Shown piece by piece: positions 4,691-6,877 of a DNA stretch of 6,877 bases (within the stretch, counting starts at the first letter, position 1; every line of letters starts with the position of its first letter). Where the stretch lies: contig JAHFAK010000042.1 of the NCBI GenBank assembly GCA_023250585.1, forward strand, positions 1-6,877, given 5' to 3'. The notes beneath the pieces were generated by a model. It had not been told where the DNA came from. It worked only from the letters and a program-made list of their open reading frames with translations, and did no database searches. Position numbers and translations under genes: made by a program. The DNA is from Deltaproteobacteria bacterium (GTDB lineage: Bacteria; Bdellovibrionota_F; JAHFAK01).

Positions 4691-6195
4691 TAATGTAAAA
4701 AATGCCTCCGGCCTGTCATCAGCACATAAATGCCCTTTTCTTTTGCTCGTGTTACAACTAATTCGTCATTTTTTGATCCACCGGGCTGCATTAAATACTG
4801 CAGGCCCAACTCACTCATTTCATCAATCAAATCGGGGAAAGGCAAAAATGCATCGCTTGAAGCAAGAATAGAATCAAATTCAAGTTTTTCTTTTGATACA
4901 TTGATTTTTGGAGCAATGAGTTCTCGTACGCAATCAACACGATTAGGCTGTCCAAAGCCAGCCGCAAGAAGCATATATTTTCCTTCGCCAATTCTCATCG
5001 TAAGTGCAACGGCATTCGATTTCATACTCGCAACAGCAATTTCAGAAAAACGCAAGAATTGATTGTCATGAAAAAGCTTTGGTGCATCAGCAGGAATTGT
5101 TAATGCTTCAAAATGTTCATCTTTGTCTTGGAGTAACATGCCAATATTTGTTGATTTACCATCAATTGGGGAAAACTTCGATGCATCAAATGTAATAAGT
5201 CGCAAATTTTTCTTTGTATCTTTTATAGCTTGTAAAAACTTTTGAGAAAAAGACGGAGCAGCAAGTACCTCAATATATTTATCTTCAATCTCATCAAGAA
5301 ATGACGATGACACTCGAGTATTGAGCGCAACCACACTTCCAAAAGCACTTACTTCATCTCCAGCCCATGCAAGACGGAATGCAGTATCGCGATCAGTGGT
5401 AACAGCAAACCCACAAGGGTTATTATGCTTAATCACCACAGCAGCAGGTTCTTTAAAGCGGGCAACAATAGCAGTTGCAGAACTTATATCTAAAATATTA
5501 TTGTAGGAAATTGTTTTTCCATACGGTAAGATGCGGATCGCATCATTGAGAAAAATGGTAGCATGTTGATGAGGATTCTCGCCATACCGAATCGGCACAA
5601 CTTCTTCCTCAGTGACTTCAGGATCAAGTGAACTAAATTTTGCGAAAATATACTGATCGTAATCAGTAATTATACCAAATGCTTTTTTTGCAAGTTTTTT
5701 TCGGAACGTAACTGAGGCAGCGGCATTATACTCATGGTGCTCAAGAACATCCATTGCTTCTCGATAATCATTTGGATTCGCAACAACGGTAATATAACGA
5801 TAGTTTTTTGCAGCTGCACGAATCATATTTGGACCACCGATATCAATCATTTCAATAGAAGGACTGTCTTTAAAAGGATAGAGATTGCATACAACAATAT
5901 CAATGTGCGGAATGGCGTATTTTTCGACATCGTATTTGTGGTTCTCTTTCTGTCGGTCAAAAAGAATTCCTCCTAAAATTTCATATGATATTGTTTTGAG
6001 TCGTCCATCAAAGACTTCCGCTTTATCCGTAAAAGTACTGACTTCGATGCATGAAATTCCTTTGGCTTCCAAATATGTTTTGGTTCCTCCGGTCGCAATA
6101 ATACGATAGCCAAGATCAATGAGCTTCTTTGCGAATATTTCTACATCTTTTTTATTGTATACACTCATTAATGCATATTTAGAGAGATCGTGCAT
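4690..6195 (-). CDS. purH: Bifunctional AICAR transformylase / IMP cyclohydrolase
   Basis: Catalyses the last two steps to IMP: formylation of AICAR with 10-formyl-THF, then ring closure. It is cytoplasmic; 501 aa from the chosen ATG versus about 510-530 usual. N-terminal cyclohydrolase (MGS-like) domain: ALMSVYNKKDV (8-18), ATGGT (34-38), DGRLKT (63-68, with the conserved Arg and Lys), VCNLYPF (102-108), IDIGGPNMIRAAAKNY (117-132). C-terminal transformylase: RYGENPHQ (203-210), KHNNPCG (256-262, the catalytic Lys-His), VSAFG (282-286), KSNAVAL (392-398), SSDAFLPFPD (446-455), QPGGS (470-474), ending RRHFLH. The usual 'KTLHPKIHGGIL' reads KTISYEILGGIL, so the His-Pro and second His are missing. 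The ATG at 6195 is preferred over an in-frame TTG at 6213 because AAGGA lies 7 nt upstream. It overlaps purQ by 17 nt. Confidence 0.97.
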   Translation of the reverse strand: MHDLSKYALMSVYNKKDVEIFAKKLIDLGYRIIATGGTKTYLEAKGISCIEVSTFTDKAEVFDGRLKTISYEILGGILFDRQKENHKYDVEKYAIPHIDIVVCNLYPFKDSPSIEMIDIGGPNMIRAAAKNYRYITVVANPNDYREAMDVLEHHEYNAAASVTFRKKLAKKAFGIITDYDQYIFAKFSSLDPEVTEEEVVPIRYGENPHQHATIFLNDAIRILPYGKTISYNNILDISSATAIVARFKEPAAVVIKHNNPCGFAVTTDRDTAFRLAWAGDEVSAFGSVVALNTRVSSSFLDEIEDKYIEVLAAPSFSQKFLQAIKDTKKNLRLITFDASKFSPIDGKSTNIGMLLQDKDEHFEALTIPADAPKLFHDNQFLRFSEIAVASMKSNAVALTMRIGEGKYMLLAAGFGQPNRVDCVRELIAPKINVSKEKLEFDSILASSDAFLPFPDLIDEMSELGLQYLMQPGGSKNDELVVTRAKEKGIYVLMTGRRHFLH

Positions 6196-6877
6196 ATTCA
6201 ATTCCTTTCTCAAAAATGACCGTCCCTAGGGGAAGCTTTTCTTTTTTATTGGCTCCACCAGCCGGATGCATTTCATATCGGTGCATGGCTTCAGGATGAG
6301 GCATCATACCGAAAACGACGCCTGATGTATCACATATACCGGCACTATTACAAGCCGACCCGTTTGGGTTATTCGTATACGTAAAAACGATTTGTTTTTT
6401 ATCAAAAGTTTTCTCGTTAAAAAAAACTACTTTGCCTTCACCATGACGAATAGGTAGCTCAAAATAATCAGGAATATCTTTGCCAAATACGAGACATGTT
6501 TCTTTATTTTTTTCTAAGCCCACCCATGTATTAATAAAATGTCCCCCATCGTTTTGATCAAAGGCTATAGGAAAGAATCCAAGCTGAGCCAGTACTTGAA
6601 AGCCATTACAGATACCAATAATTGGTCGCTTCTTTTCGACATGCTGCTTGAGTTCATCATAAAACGTTGCCTGAATTCGGCGAGCAAGAACAAGCGCACT
6701 ACCAAGATAATCTGCATATGAAAAACCACCGGGAAAAACGATCATGTGATAGTCACGAATGAGCGGAGGATTTTCACAAATTTCATTCATGAGTTTTATA
6801 TCGGCAATAGCCCCTACTCTTTCACATGAAAATTTTGTTTCAATTTCACAGTTGATGCCATCGCCGGAAATAATGAG
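6179..6877 (-). CDS. purQ: FGAM synthase, glutamine amidotransferase subunit (5' end outside window)
   Basis: Glutaminase subunit that feeds ammonia to PurL for making FGAM from FGAR; cytoplasmic. 232 codons are visible and the frame is open to the right edge. The first visible residues, LIISGDGINCEIETKF, match the usual N-terminal strand of PurQ ('VLxLxGxGxNCExET'), so only a few residues should be missing. The class I amidotransferase triad is complete: Cys in GICNGFQ (residue 90 of the visible part, codon at 6610-6608), then His and Glu in MPHPEA (194 and 196). VFPGGFSYADYLGSA is the oxyanion-side loop. The C-terminal MPHPEAMHRYEMHP resembles the longer PurQ type rather than the short Bacillus form. 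An internal Met at 6790 is not the start, because the conserved N-terminal strand lies upstream of it. purL or another pur gene may lie further right. The stop overlaps purH. Confidence 0.95.
   Translation of the reverse strand, partial: LIISGDGINCEIETKFSCERVGAIADIKLMNEICENPPLIRDYHMIVFPGGFSYADYLGSALVLARRIQATFYDELKQHVEKKRPIIGICNGFQVLAQLGFFPIAFDQNDGGHFINTWVGLEKNKETCLVFGKDIPDYFELPIRHGEGKVVFFNEKTFDKKQIVFTYTNNPNGSACNSAGICDTSGVVFGMMPHPEAMHRYEMHPAGGANKKEKLPLGTVIFEKGIEYARSL
6203..6207 (-). promoter_or_regulatory. Shine-Dalgarno of purH, inside purQ
   Basis: The minus strand reads GAAAGGAA with AAGGA at 6207-6203, 7 nt before the ATG at 6195. It decides the start in favour of that ATG over the in-frame TTG at 6213, and it lies within the 3' end of purQ, pointing to translational coupling. 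Confidence 0.75.

Noticed and set aside
6196-6213. TTG at 6213 as the purH start
   Set aside because: The Shine-Dalgarno AAGGA would fall inside such a gene, and it is correctly spaced for the ATG at 6195; the extra six residues match nothing in the family.
6179-6790. purQ starting at the Met at 6790
   Set aside because: The frame stays open to the window edge, and the conserved N-terminal strand (SGDGINCEIET) lies upstream of this Met.

Overview
The window is AT-rich bacterial DNA that uses the standard code: TGA is a stop in several genes. It reads as an accessory patch next to a purine-biosynthesis operon. The taxon cannot be fixed from sequence alone. Low G+C, a DUF4143-type ATPase, a HEPN/MNT pair, a PIN remnant, a secreted gluzincin-like protease and genomic palindromes of the 'SVIASVAKQS' kind are common in small or host-associated bacteria of candidate phyla. 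Dependentiae-like bacteria are one guess, held weakly.

Left part (1-1585). The first 108 bases hold the N-terminus of a minus-strand AAA ATPase with a clear Walker A motif; an 11-bp perfect inverted repeat lies over its predicted promoter. Next is a minus-strand gene for a 180-aa DOMON/CBM9-like protein. Divergent from it is a two-gene HEPN-MNT toxin-antitoxin-type operon. Two putative promoters stand back to back in the 124-bp gap, and several promoters here lie so close to their start codons that the mRNAs would be leaderless or nearly so.

Middle part (1586-3308). A 349-bp gap without a gene leads into an exported putative zinc metalloprotease (HELTH and EEIAD motifs) with a recent 48-bp in-frame tandem duplication. 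It is followed by a palindrome and by the wreck of a PIN-domain (VapC-like) gene that has lost its core and carries an extra stop.

Right part (3309-6877). The minus-strand genes purQ (cut by the window edge), purH and purM form a de novo purine operon, transcribed right to left. purQ and purH overlap by 17 nt. A cassette of about 400 bp sits between purH and purM: a small GIY-YIG nuclease gene with three copies of one GC-rich repeat around it, two of which form a 29-bp perfect hairpin just before purM. The cassette is flanked by TAATG on both sides. Removing it together with one TAATG in silico leaves purH with a TAG stop in the same place, followed 9 nt later by the purM start, so it looks like a clean insertion into a formerly compact operon. 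This repeat/nuclease cassette is the most interesting item in the window.
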